Of a DNA stretch of 64,000 nucleotides, positions 53,161 through 64,000 are shown in pieces. The position numbers and the translations under genes were made by a program. The notes below the pieces were generated by a model. That model had not been told where the DNA came from. It made no database searches and saw nothing but the letters and a program-made list of their open reading frames with translations. Origin of the DNA: Hirudinaria manillensis (taxonomy: Eukaryota > Annelida > Clitellata > Hirudinida > Hirudinidae); contig CM067526.1 in the NCBI GenBank assembly GCA_034509925.1, positions 6,645,001 through 6,709,000 of the forward strand, read 5' to 3'. The number at the start of each line of letters is the position of its first letter. Position 1 is the first letter of the stretch.

Positions 53161-53173
53161 CTCGTTTAACCAT

Positions 53174-53866
53174 TCACTCACTCACTCACTCACTCACTCA
53201 CTCACTCACTCACTCACTCACTCACTCACTCACTCACTCACTCACTCACTCACTCACTCACTCACTCACTCACTCACTCACTCACTCACTCACTCACTCA
53301 CTCACTCACTCACTCACTCACTCACTCACTCACTCACTCACTCACTCACTCACTCACTCACTCACTCACTCACTCACTCACTCACTCACTCACTCACTCA
53401 CTCACTCACTCACTCACTCACTCACTCACTCACTCACTCACTCACTCACTCACTCACTCACTCACTCACTCACTCACTCACTCACTCACTCACTCACTCA
53501 CTCACTCACTCACTCACTCACTCACTCACTCACTCACTCACTCACTCACTCACTCACTCACTCACTCACTCACTCACTCACTCACTCACTCACTCACTCA
53601 CTCACTCACTCACTCACTCCTCACTCACTCACTCACTCACTCACTCACTCACTCACTCACTCACTCACTCACTCACTCACTCACTCACTCACTCACTCAC
53701 TCACTCACTCACTCACTCACTCACTCACTCACTCACTCACTCACTCACTCACTCACTCACTCACTCACTCACTCACTCACTCACTCACTCACTCACTCAC
53801 TCACTCACTCACTCACTCACTCACTCACTCACTCACTCACTCACTCACTCACTCACTCACTCACTC
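53174..53866 (+). repeat. (CACT)n array, about 690 bp
   Basis: Near-perfect over about 173 units, with a single phase slip (one base missing) at about 53619. This is the longest array in the window. Confidence 0.98.
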
Positions 53867-53869
53867 TTT

Positions 53870-56800
53870 TACAAGGGTGGTGTATTCATAACTTGAACGT
53901 ATTGATGTCTTCATGATGAACACAAAGCAAATCCTTGTGTATAGGTCTCAGATCCAATTTACGGTGGAAGTGACCGTCTTTCCGTTTATTTAATAAGTCT
54001 GCCTTTATTCACCTGCATTCTCAGGTGATTGCACAACCACCTGAATTGATTAAACTTTTCACCTGGACTGACCTTGTCAGCTCCACTTGGTGCATGATGA
54101 TGACGACGACGATGATGATGAAGTTGTTGTAGTACAGGTGAGACAGACTATCTCAGTGATGTTTGCTTCATTTGCATTTTTGCTTCTGGCAATTTTAGCC
54201 CTTTAATGTCCTAATTAATTTATTTTCATCATAAATTTTCATAAAATAAATTCACAAATGTTTTGGTTTTGTATACTTAATGAATATTTAATATCTCTTA
54301 TATTTAAAATCACTTTTATTATAAGAATTTATTTATAAAATATTAAATTATTTATCGTGTTTTATAATTAAAAATACTTTTGTTCACTTTGTCACTCCAC
54401 CCTCATTGTGAAACTTCGCGAGGCACAATAGTAATTAGATGCTTAACCTTAATTTGACCTTTTGAACTCTTCGCTGATTGGCTGAGCAAAAAGTTCAACA
54501 GAATGGGATTATTTTGATTAATTTCCTGCCAATGAATTTGTGGTCGCTTTGGTTATGATGACGATGTTTTAAATGGTGGAGCGATTACTTAATTCGATTT
54601 ATAATCAGTTTATTTATTAAAAATACTTTTTAAATTATTAATGATTTCGGAGTATAATAGAATCTACTGTAAAACGTACACCTGCGAAGGTGACGATGAC
54701 GACGACGACGATGACGATGATTCATTGATTAATCATAAATTAAACTCGTCAGATGACAATTGATTTCGTTGCACAACAAAATTAGTTGAAGTGACGGTGA
54801 TGATAATGATGATAATTAAGCATGTTAATGGCTCACTTATAAAGAAGCACAATGAACAATCTCACATCTGCTGCAATTCAACAGCACTTACGCAATCTCA
54901 AATGTATTCGTTTAATTATGATCCACTCATCAATCCATTCATCCACCGACCATGCCATTCATCCCTCCATCCACTCATTCCTCCATCCACTCATCCATCC
55001 GTCCGTCCGTCCGTCCGTCCGTCCATCCATCCATCCATCCATCCATCCATCCAGCCAGCCAGCCATCCGTCCATCCATCCATCCATCCATCCAGCCAGCC
55101 ATCCGTCCTCTATCCACTTGCTCTTCCAAGCAATTGTTCACGTTCATTGACCCAATAATGCTTCTTTCATTCGCCTATCGTTCGGATGAAAATCTTTTCC
55201 TCCCCACCATTCATTCGTTCATTCAATCGCTCATTGTCTGAAGGTGTTGAAATGGTAAACCAGCAACAACTTTGCAAAGACGAGGAATTCTCAAAGTGAT
55301 CAATTGTCACAACAACATCAAAGATGACGACGACGACAACGACGATGACAACGACGACGACGGCGACATTAACGACAGCGACATTAACGCCGGCGACGAC
55401 ATCTTGCGATGCACTAGACCTCACGAAATCTCCGTTTTTAATAACGGCGATCACGTGATCGTCTCCAAACAAACGCAGACGTCTGCGTGGCTTCATTCCC
55501 TCGGGCGGCAAAAGGATGTCACGGACTGACACTCGGTTCTTGTAAACAAATGCAAATCAACAACTCGCTACTGGGACTCTGATCTGTCAATCTTTGATTT
55601 GTGCTGGACAGATATAATCGGAAGTATTTTGGGCTGGAATAGGTTATTATAATTATTATTATTATAATTATTATTATTTATTATTGTTATTGCTGTTGTT
55701 GCTAAAAATGACTTCAGTCTTTCATATTATATTAAAATTATGTTATAATTAAACCGTAGCTCCTCAGGGTGAAGCAATTAATGAATTAAATTGGTAAGAC
55801 AATCACGTGACTAATAAATGTATAAACAAATGACTAAAGCAATGAATGTCTTAATTTTGTAGCTTGAGAATCAGGAAAATAATTTTCAGAAATTATTAAT
55901 AATTTTGTTTTAATTCCAAATAAATTTGAAAAAAGGGGCCACTGGTTTTGGTATTGACATGATCGATCTTCATATTCCAATGACCAATCTTATGCCAATT
56001 AATTACAAGTTTATAGAGAAATAAAAAGAGATTTTAAATGCTATATTGGATGATAAATATTCTTTTTAAATTCAAAATAAAGCTTTATTATTGTTGTTGT
56101 AAAATGAAACATGTAAGTGTGAATATCTTTGCATCTTTTCGCCTTTCTGTCTTGGATTCTTGAAACGTAAAGTGGATGTTAAAAGATTTAAAATCCATTT
56201 TTTAAATTTACAAATAAAATGTTCGAGGTATTACTTTTGCCAAAACCTGGAAAATTCTCATTTCTTCTTAAGCCATTAAATAATTAATTTTAAAGATTCG
56301 GTCGTAACATTAAATTGTTAAATTGATAATTTTTATTTAATATTATAATAAATATATATTTTTTTAAATCTAAATTTATACGAATAACAACAAAAAGACT
56401 TAAAACCGCGCAACACGCACGAAAACAATCGCTGTACACGTACACATCAGCACACGTACACATCAGCACACGTACACAACTGAGCATTGGTCCCACAAAA
56501 CCACTGCGACGATACTCCGCCAATCATTCTGATTATGGATTGAGTGACGATCGCATTGTTGTTGTTGTCGTTATTATAATGTATTATAATAACTTCATGC
56601 GACATCATAATTATAATTAATACGATCAATATTATGAAATTATAATTAATATAATTAAACGCAAATTGTTTTTTTTTTAATGTTTTCAAAGAAAGATTCA
56701 CTTTCGAAGTTCATCTCAGGTTGGAGGACTTATTAGGATCGTTTGATTGTTGAGTTTCAAGCATGGATTCCATTGCAACATCAAAGCATGTCTCCTCTTA

Positions 56801-57160
56801 ATCAATCTCCAACTCTTTCCGTTCCTAATCCTGTTTCTCTTCGATCTTTCCGTCTCCGGAAGAAACGAGACTTCGATGGACCACACGGGACTCCAGAAGA
56901 CTTCCCTCAGACTAGCACTTGTTGTCCACAGCCAGGCTATCGTCATCATCACCGCCATCAACAAAGCCACAACAACAACAACAACCACGCTTTGTTCCAC
57001 TCTCCTTGGAAACACAGACATGAAAAGCAGGTGGATCAAAGATCTCAGAAAGTGTCCACATTTTCCATTTCCTCCAAGTTGACGTCATCGCACTCGTCAT
57101 CATCACTGCCATCATTATCATTACCGTCGTCGTCGTCATCGTCTTCGTCGTCGTCTTCTA
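53870..57160. other. Upstream flank of the Delta gene
   Basis: Holds the CATC array, GAC triplets (55325-55400), a CACACGTACACATCAG tandem repeat (56430-56476) and, at 56700-57160, GC-richer sequence with CAT/TCG repeats that is the likely Delta 5' UTR. A TGACGTCA lies at 57080, 83 bases before the start codon. No TATA box identified. Confidence 0.45.
54910..55110 (+). repeat. (CATC)/(CGTC)/(CAGC) array
   Basis: Tetranucleotide units changing from CATC to CGTC (55007-55024) and CAGC (55051-55063, 55093-55099). The PSIH-type frames here are artefacts. Confidence 0.92.
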
Positions 57161-57162
57161 AG

Positions 57163-57243
57163 ATGAACAACATCCTTCGTTGTTCCAGTTGCAAACCACG
57201 ACAGTTCATCCTCTTCCTTCTTTTGTCCGCACACTTGTCACAG
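57163..57243 (+). CDS. Delta exon 1: signal peptide
   Basis: ATG at 57163 in the context AAGATGA, followed by 27 codons: a basic/Cys-rich start (RCSSCKPRQ), a hydrophobic core (FILFLLLSA) and HLSQ, ending at the donor CACAG|GTGGGA in phase 0. The next exon's acceptor at 61270 is also phase 0. The same frame stays open upstream to about 56743, but that stretch is low complexity (His/Asn/Ser runs from CAT and TCG repeats) and reads as 5' UTR. A signal-peptide exon ending just before the MNNL domain is the arrangement known in other Delta genes. A different upstream exon remains possible. Confidence 0.7.
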
Positions 57244-60200
57244 GTGGGAGCTTCTGTCGCCTTGCAAATAATTAAAAATAATAATAATAATAAATTGGTA
57301 TTATATTATTATTATTATCATTATTAAGAATATATAATTTTTTTTAACTTCATTAGTAAGGCCTTCTAAAAAGTTTTATTTTGTTTCTCATTCGATTCAC
57401 CAAGGATCAATTTGAAATTATTTACGAATTCTTGAAAAATGTCGAGCGGTTAATTTTAGAGTTTTCAAGGAATTATTTCAATGTCTCCAAATACGAAGCA
57501 TAATTTTATACCTTTACTAGACAATTAATTAATTAATTAATATATATTAAGTTGGTAAAAATATTCATTATAATATTTAAATGCAAATTAATATAAACAA
57601 TATAATATTTAAACATTTATTTTCTTAATTCACAGTAATATTTCTGAAATTGGAATAAATCTGACGCGCAAAAATCTAGGCACTTGTGTTACCTTTATTG
57701 TTCCTACCTGTCCAAATATCTACCTGTTGTTTCCTGGATATTAATTAAGACATATTACTTTCAAGGAAATCTCCAAAAGAAAATGATTGCGTGATTTTAT
57801 AAATCAACTCGCGGTTGATTTCTAATTCGTCTGCTTAATTATTAATAATTGATAATAAACGCCATTTGCAGATCGACATCGATGAACGGTAACCATGGCA
57901 ATCGCGTTGAATATTGGCAATTAACACTTTCATAGGCACACACACACACACACACGTGGCCTGGTAACTCGAAGGTCGGAGTTGTTTACTTCCGTTGGAG
58001 ATGCAATTATGCTAATGAATTCCAGGGCAGGTGTCGAGCACAATAACAACAACAATAACAATAATAATAAATTAACGAAGTCAACAAGGATGATGACAAT
58101 AAAATAATAAGAAGAAGAACAACAACAACAATAATAATAATAATAACAACAAAACCTATGATAACAGTGTTAGTCGCAAGTGGAACAACAACAAGAACAA
58201 AAAATGCAGCAACAACAACATCAACAACAATAACGAGTAGCTTATTAATTTTAACTTTTTTGAAATCATGACCCCTTTTTAAGTCGCCATTTAAATTTAA
58301 ATCTAAATTTAATTATTTTGCACATTTAAGTAAATAAATGTTTTTATTCTGAACTTTATTGGATTTATGACTTTTTCGTAAAATGAGGAAATCAAACATC
58401 AACAAAATATGTTCAAATATTTACGTTTAATTTTCAAGTGGAGGTTATTCCAATCCAGGTGAGGTGTTTGTTCGTACCAGGTGTACACGAGAGTCAGGTA
58501 AAAGGGACACTTTCTGTACTACCTGAAACTATAGAAATCTCTATGTAAATATGATTAATCAGATGATTAATTAATTATTTAATTAAATAATAATTATTTA
58601 ATAATTTAATTTAAATTATTTCTCTTTCTTTAATAATTAAAATTACCATTTTTTAGCACTAATTTGTAACGAAAATGATTTTTAATCCATTTTCAGAATA
58701 TTTTCTTTTGAAAAGAAAATCTGAAAAAGTATTCATAAAATCTAGATTCGCCTGCCTTCTTTAGATGGCCGCCATATTGAAAACATACGTGTCAGTCATT
58801 TAATTTATTGTCAAATAATTTTTCGCCTGATTTTAAGAATATCTTATGACGAATATTTTCCATTTATTTTATTATTTTTCAAAAACAAAAATAATAATAT
58901 CCGAAATTCTTTTTGAATTTTCTCAACCAACAAATACGATGTCAAATCGGCGAACCTGGATATCCCTGAAAATAATTTTGAAAACGGCTACGTCATCAAT
59001 AATATTGACAGCATTAATTAATATAACAAATAATTATAATAAATAATAATTATAATAATTATTATTATAAATATATAATTATTATAATAAATAACAATAA
59101 TGATAATTATAACAACAACTTCATCTGTTGCTTCTCTTATTACTGACAACTCGATGTGTTATTTATCTTCGCAAGCAACATGTTCATTCATCCGTGTCTA
59201 CGTTCAAACGTTCAGTCATGCATGGATTGCTTCCAGGCGGATTTTTTACGGAGGCATTGTTTCGTGAACACGTGACACTGAAATCAGTTTTTTATTTTTT
59301 TTTAGATTTTTCGGACTCCACGTTATTTTATTATTTTTAAATAAATAGTTCAAAATTGAAAGTAAATAACTGAATGGAATATTTAATGACTATCGTTTAT
59401 AATTATTTTTTAATATATTATATATAATATTAATGACGTTTGTAATTAATTATTTATATTTATTTATAACATTAATGACAATTGATTTTGATAGAATTAA
59501 TTTATAATTCGTGAAAAGATTACTAAGTGGTTCTAGATTGAACAATATCTGTTAATTTATTGATACAGTTTTGAGAGATATTTTTCGAATTAATACCGAA
59601 ATTGTAAACGAAATAATAAGCAAATGCAAACAAAAGGTGCATCTACTCATTCACGGAATGTTTGTTAAAACATTTGCTCACCAGGTGTACTCCTGTACTA
59701 TGTGTATTCATCCTCTGCGTATTTATCCTCTGTGTACCCATCCGCCCAACATTCGTCCCTTCTTCCCAGGCATGCATCGAATTCAAAAATTCATCGGTAC
59801 CTTGAATTTTACAATTTCATTTCATGGCGGGACAGGATTCGGCACGAATATTATTTTTTATGTTCATTTTTCCAATAAATTGATAAATGTCAGAATATCA
59901 ATAATAATATTCATTGCAATAAATACGTTTCAAGGATAGAATAATTAAAGAGAACTCAAATAGAAACAATGACATTGTTTCTCACCACCTCAACAATTAT
60001 TGACATCGTCGTCGTCGTCGTCGTCATCAATCTGTGTTGTCTCTTCCATAGCTCCTTTTAATTCCATTTCTCACGCAATAGCTGCGTTCGACTAAAACAT
60101 CAAAAATTATAACAACAATAACAACAACAGCAATAATAATAATAATAATAATAACAATAACAATGATAACAATAACAATAATAACAATGATAATAATAAT

Positions 60201-60665
60201 AATAACAACAATATAACATATGCGAACATCTGCTCTCAAGAGTTTGAAATGTGACTTTTAATTTATAATTTAAACATTAATCTTTTTTAATTCTAATCCT
60301 TACAATGACTTCCTTGTAAATGTACAGAAATGTTTGATTACAATAACATCAATTAACTGATTATAATAAAAATTAGTTAATATTTTTATTAATAAAACAT
60401 TATTTATTAATCAAACAATTGATTTTTACTTCCTGTTAAATTATTATTTGTTAAACAAAATACGAATATTTAATATATATATATATATATATATATTTAT
60501 TTATTTATTATATATTAATTAATAATAATTAAATATTTAATATATATATATATTTATTTATTAATTATATATTAATTAATAATAATAATTAAATATTTAA
60601 TATATGCAATGATATATTAATTAATATATAATTTACAACAATAATAATATATAATAATAATAATA

Positions 60666-60697
<32 letters not shown>

Positions 60698-63600
60698 GTT
60701 GATTATGACGTCATTTGAAAAGAGCCGATTTTGTTTTGCGAAGAGTTGAGTCTGTTGTACGCTGTTCACTTGAAATATCGATTTTTGTGTTTCCTAAATT
60801 TATGATTCACACGCTCGGCCATCGTAGATTTCAAAATTCATCACATCCCTTTAAAACACATCCCTTTAAAACACATCCCTTTAAAACACATCCCTTTAAA
60901 TCACATCCCTTTAAATCACATCCCTTTAAAACACATCCCTTTAAAACACATCCCTTTAAAACACATCCCTTTAAAACACATCCCTTTAAAACACATCCCT
61001 TTAAAACACATCCCTTTAAATCACGTCCCTTTAAAACACATGCATTAAAGGCACATACGTTCCTTGATGGAATGCACGTACATGGACGCTTAAAGACACA
61101 CGTGCAAATGAACGACAATAAATCTCTCAATTTATCATATCAATTAAAGCCTGCGAAAACTTAAAAGTATGGTTCAATCTTTTTGCATCCCGAATTATCA
61201 ATGTCATGACTGCTTCAATCACTTCATTTTCAATCAGTTCCTTTTCAATCATTACCTTCAATCACTTCAGGCACTTTCAGGTCAAGGGGGAGTATTTGAA
61301 GTTCAACTGATCTCCTTCAGAAACGATCGGGGTATGTTGGAAAATGGTTCTTGTTGCTCCGGAAGTCCATCGTCTGACGGAGTGTGTCACGGAGGTTGCA
61401 ACGTCGTCGTCTTCTTCTGCTTGGGTCACTTCCAGGCGGTCATTCCTGACGAACCCGAGTGTACGTTCGGTTGGAATGAAACGATTGCTTTCAGTCACAA
61501 CGACTTCAACCTCCAGTCGGTCACCTACAAACTGCCGATCGCCTTTGTGTGGCCTGTGAGTTGCTTAATTTAAGTTTGTTCGATGTAAGCTTAATTTATT
61601 ATTGTTATTTTTTTTGCCATTTCATTATGAAATGGGGTTCACTAATCAATAATTCACTCCTTTAACGATCAATTAAATAATAACTTTTTAAATATAAATT
61701 ATTTAATTTAAAAGCAAAATTAAATAAAATGAAACTCAAATGAGAAAAACAAACGAAAATCGATCCATTCACGAACAACCACCATTGATCCGAGATGAAA
61801 TATTCTCAGATAAATTTAATTTTACAATATTTATAATTTTATTATGATCATAATAATGATGATATATACGATATTATGCTTAAAGTTGGCAAAGTAGTTT
61901 ATAAACGATTGTTGTGAGTGGAATGCAGTAATTCCATTTGTAGGATTAGGTTCTCCAAGTCGATGTGTTCTTGTCGTGATGAGGTGGATGCCTTTTCTCA
62001 ATATTTTATAATATTAAAATATAATTAATGTGACATTAATTTCAAATGCAACGATAATGTTTATTAGTGGTAACGAGAAATTACACACGAATTACAAGAG
62101 CGATTTAATTAAGATGCAGGGGGGATGTTTCTAATAAATAAATACTTGTATAATAATAATAATAATAATAATAATAATCATCGTCATCATAATCATGATA
62201 ATGATAATGATGATAATAATAACAATAACAATAATAATAATAATAATAACTAAGATGATAATCTCCTTCAGAAGTACAATAATTACGTGGCGAACGTTAA
62301 ATAGTGCCACAAAAGGCGGCAAAAATAACCAGGGTTTCAGAAGGATTTGAAAACATTCAATTATAAACCAACCGTCAACAATGAAATCTCAAAAATCTTT
62401 CATATTTTTATTGATTTTTTAACCTTTTAAATTAAAATCAACTTTAAATTAGGGTTTTTTTATTTAAAAATATAGCTTGAGAAGCAACATTTTCATGGAT
62501 TAAATGTGTTCTGAAAATTTAAATTTGATTTTGAATGTAAATATTTTATTCTTTCATTGAACAACCACTTCCTTACGATTCGTTCTATTCAACTGTTCCA
62601 TTCCACAATAATCCATTAATTATGATTAATTAAATAATAATAATATTAATAATAACTACCAAGTTATTGGAAGTCCCCGATATTATCGGCTGAGATAAAC
62701 AGAAGTTCGTGAGACAAACGCACGTGTCGCCATTTTGCGTTCTTACTTCGATGCTAATAAGCTGTAGTAAACCATAAGTTATTTGCACAATAACTAATTT
62801 ATTACCAACCTAATTAAAATAAATAATAATAATAATAATAATAAATAAATAACAAATGGACATTGACTATAATGTTGATAAAGAGCGAACATCGCAAACA
62901 TTGAAATGTCACATCGAAAAATTCTCACGGCTTGGAATAATTATTTTCAGGGTGATTTTCTGTTAGTCATTGAAGCCATTCACAGCTCCACAAGAGATTC
63001 TAGTCAACGTACTGAGCGTAAAAGAGGTATTTGTTTTCTTCATTCATCCAATCTTTCAGTCCATTTCTCCGTCCTACACTTTTGTAAGAAGAGGGATATT
63101 AATTAATGTATCGAATTCATTGACGAATTTTGAATTTTGTTTATTTAAATAAATATTGTTGTCATTATTATTTGCAAAGAAAAAACACATTTCTAATTGT
63201 AAAGAACGTGATTTTTAATATCGTTCGTTTTTAGTTCAATATGTGTCCATTAAACTCGAACATGTTTTCAACTGAAAACAGGAAGAAGCGACGATCGCAT
63301 ACTGAAGAGCACGATTCTGAAGGAATTGGACATCGGCGCAAATTGGACGAATGAGGTTTCGTCGAATAATTTCTCGAGTTTAAGATTCCGCTACAGGGTT
63401 TTGTGTCCCGAGAACCAGTTTGGAGAGAAGTGCACCATCACTTGCATCCCCAGGAACGATGTATTGGGGCACTACCAGTGCAACGAGGATGGCTCGAGAA
63501 AGTGCATGCCCTTTTGGACCGGGGAATATTGCACCTTTTGTGAGTAGAAGGTTTTCGTGATTAAACATTTATGCGAATAAACCCATTATTAGGTCGTTAC

Positions 63601-63842
63601 TGATTGCTGAAGAATGCTTATAGTAATATAATAATAACGTGATATTTATAATATTTCAGACTATTGCAACTGTTCCAATAATGGCGAATGTATTGGACCA
63701 AACACGTGCAAATGTAGCAGTGGATGGATTGGGGAACGGTGTGACAAGTGTCTCACTTTTCCAGGATGCCAACACGGTAGTTGCGTCACTCCATTCCAGT
63801 GCATTTGTCACGAAGGATGGGAAGGAACGTATTGTAATAAAG
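57163..63842 (+). CDS. Delta-type Notch ligand, 5' part (gene continues past the right edge)
   Basis: Single-pass membrane ligand that activates Notch on adjacent cells. Five exons can be joined with consistent phases: 57163-57243, 61271-61555, 62951-63017, 63282-63539 and 63660-63842, giving about 291 residues. Order of domains: signal peptide (core FILFLLLSA), MNNL/C2-like domain beginning GGVFEVQLISFRND with a Cys pair and the run CLGHFQA, then the family signature WPGDFLLVIEAIH created exactly at the exon 2/3 junction. A DSL domain follows with six Cys (YRVLCPENQFGEKC, PRNDVLGHYQC, TGEYC), then two EGF repeats; the second (FPGCQHGSC, CHEGWEGTYC) resembles Delta EGF2. The WPG junction and the EGF1-2 form favour Delta over Jagged/Serrate. 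EGF1 is shorter at its start than in vertebrate Delta, and the usual GW near the DSL end is FW. Later EGFs, the membrane segment and the cytoplasmic tail lie outside the window. The family call is secure; the first exon is less certain. Confidence 0.95.
60474..60615 (+). repeat. (TA)n and duplicated AT-rich block in Delta intron 1
   Basis: Two copies of AATATTTAATATATATATAT followed by ATTTATTTATT and TATTAATTAATAATAATTAA, about 65 bases apart: a small tandem duplication. Confidence 0.85.
60842..61036 (+). repeat. 15-bp minisatellite in Delta intron 1
   Basis: Thirteen copies of CACATCCCTTTAAAA, some with TCA or CACG variants, ending about 235 bases before Delta exon 2. It creates a false frame reading HPFKT repeats. 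Confidence 0.9.
61271..61555 (+). CDS. Delta exon 2: MNNL domain
   Basis: A 95-codon exon, phase 0 at both ends, between acceptor CACTTCAG|GCA and donor GGCCT|GTGAGT. It encodes the N-terminal Notch-ligand domain: GGVFEVQLISFRND, the Cys pair in GSCCSG, CNVVVFFCLGHFQA, ECTFGWNETIAF (NET is a possible N-glycosylation site) and LPIAFVWP at the end. A second AG ten bases downstream (61280) would give the wrong phase with exon 1, so 61271 is preferred. Confidence 0.93.
62951..63017 (+). CDS. Delta exon 3: end of MNNL domain
   Basis: A short exon after acceptor TTTTCAG|GGT. It reads GDFLLVIEAIHSS, which completes the WPG-x-F-x-L-x-I-E-A motif of Delta ligands. Two donors give the same phase (1): GAGC|GTAAAAG at 63018 and AGAG|GTATTTG at 63027. 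The shorter form is given; the longer would add three residues. Confidence 0.9.
63282..63539 (+). CDS. Delta exon 4: linker and DSL domain
   Basis: Starts after acceptor AAAACAG|GAAG (phase 1) and ends at donor CTTTT|GTGAGT (phase 1). It begins with SDDRILKSTILKELDIG, matching the helix before the DSL in Delta ligands, then the Notch-binding DSL domain with six Cys and the GHYQC core. IPRND stands where RPRDD is usual, and FW where GW is usual near the end. Confidence 0.95.
63660..63842 (+). CDS. Delta exon 5: EGF repeats 1 and 2
   Basis: Acceptor ATATTTCAG|AC and donor AATAAAG|GTATTT, phase 1 at both ends. EGF1 contains CNCSNNGEC and CKCSSGWIGERC; EGF2 contains CLTFPGCQHGSC and CICHEGWEGTYC. 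The following intron runs to the window end; the remaining 158 bases show no further exon. Confidence 0.95.
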
Positions 63843-64000
63843 GTATTTACAGCGCAATGTCTTACTAAGTACTTCGCATGGTCTTTTACCTTTTGTTTAA
63901 ACGACTGTCAACCTTTTTTGTTCGAGCGAATCCCTCTTAGGCGTGAGAAAAATTGTTCGAACAAATTTGATTGTGCTAACATTTTACAATTGTAAGTCCC

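Noticed and set aside
53174-53866. CACT array considered as a CRISPR-like array
   Set aside because: No spacers; it is a plain tetranucleotide repeat in an animal genome.
56743-57162. Upstream in-frame extension of Delta exon 1
   Set aside because: Low-complexity His/Asn/Ser stretch from triplet repeats; it would bury the signal peptide, so it is treated as 5' UTR.
60715-61164. Frame with HPFKT repeats
   Set aside because: A 15-bp minisatellite within Delta intron 1.

Overview
The window looks like a stretch of an animal (bilaterian) nuclear genome. It is AT-rich, has introns, is extremely rich in microsatellites, and carries two recognisable intron-split animal genes. The species cannot be named from the sequence. 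A Delta-type Notch ligand and a tandem-repeat galectin point to a bilaterian, and an internal TTAGGG-like tract fits the usual animal telomere repeat. Most of the long open frames are translations of simple repeats (GGAT, CATC, AAT, GTT, CACT and so on) and are not genes.

Layout. Positions 1-30,000 are mostly intergenic or intronic. They hold arrays of 3-5 base repeats, several minisatellites with 9-36 bp units, a telomere-like tract, a tRNA-derived SINE-like segment, and scattered regulatory-looking clusters (CRE pairs, AGGTCA direct repeats, a bZIP/E-box cluster). Positions 30,090-31,100 look like a housekeeping-type promoter, with a possible but unrecognised two-exon gene on the plus strand. 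Positions 31,731-34,724 (minus strand) hold a galectin gene with two carbohydrate-recognition domains, reconstructed as nine exons. Its intron phases agree at every junction, and the two domain cassettes have matching exon lengths (86/202/123 nt and 86/205/117 nt). Positions 34,725-39,500 are unusually poor in microsatellites and contain a TATA promoter with a candidate first exon. From 39,600 to 57,000 microsatellites dominate again, with an X-box (RFX) cluster and an E2F pair. From 57,163 to the right edge (plus strand) lies the 5' part of a Delta gene: signal peptide, MNNL domain, DSL domain and the first two EGF repeats. It runs off the window.

The two genes have no evident functional link. 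Delta is a membrane ligand for Notch on neighbouring cells. Galectins are cytosolic or unconventionally secreted glycan-binding proteins. The most unusual features are the galectin with both sugar-binding motifs eroded, the excess of perfect TGACGTCA sites, a long near-perfect inverted repeat around 24.5/25.4 kb, and several very long, almost uninterrupted repeat arrays. No wholly new system was found.
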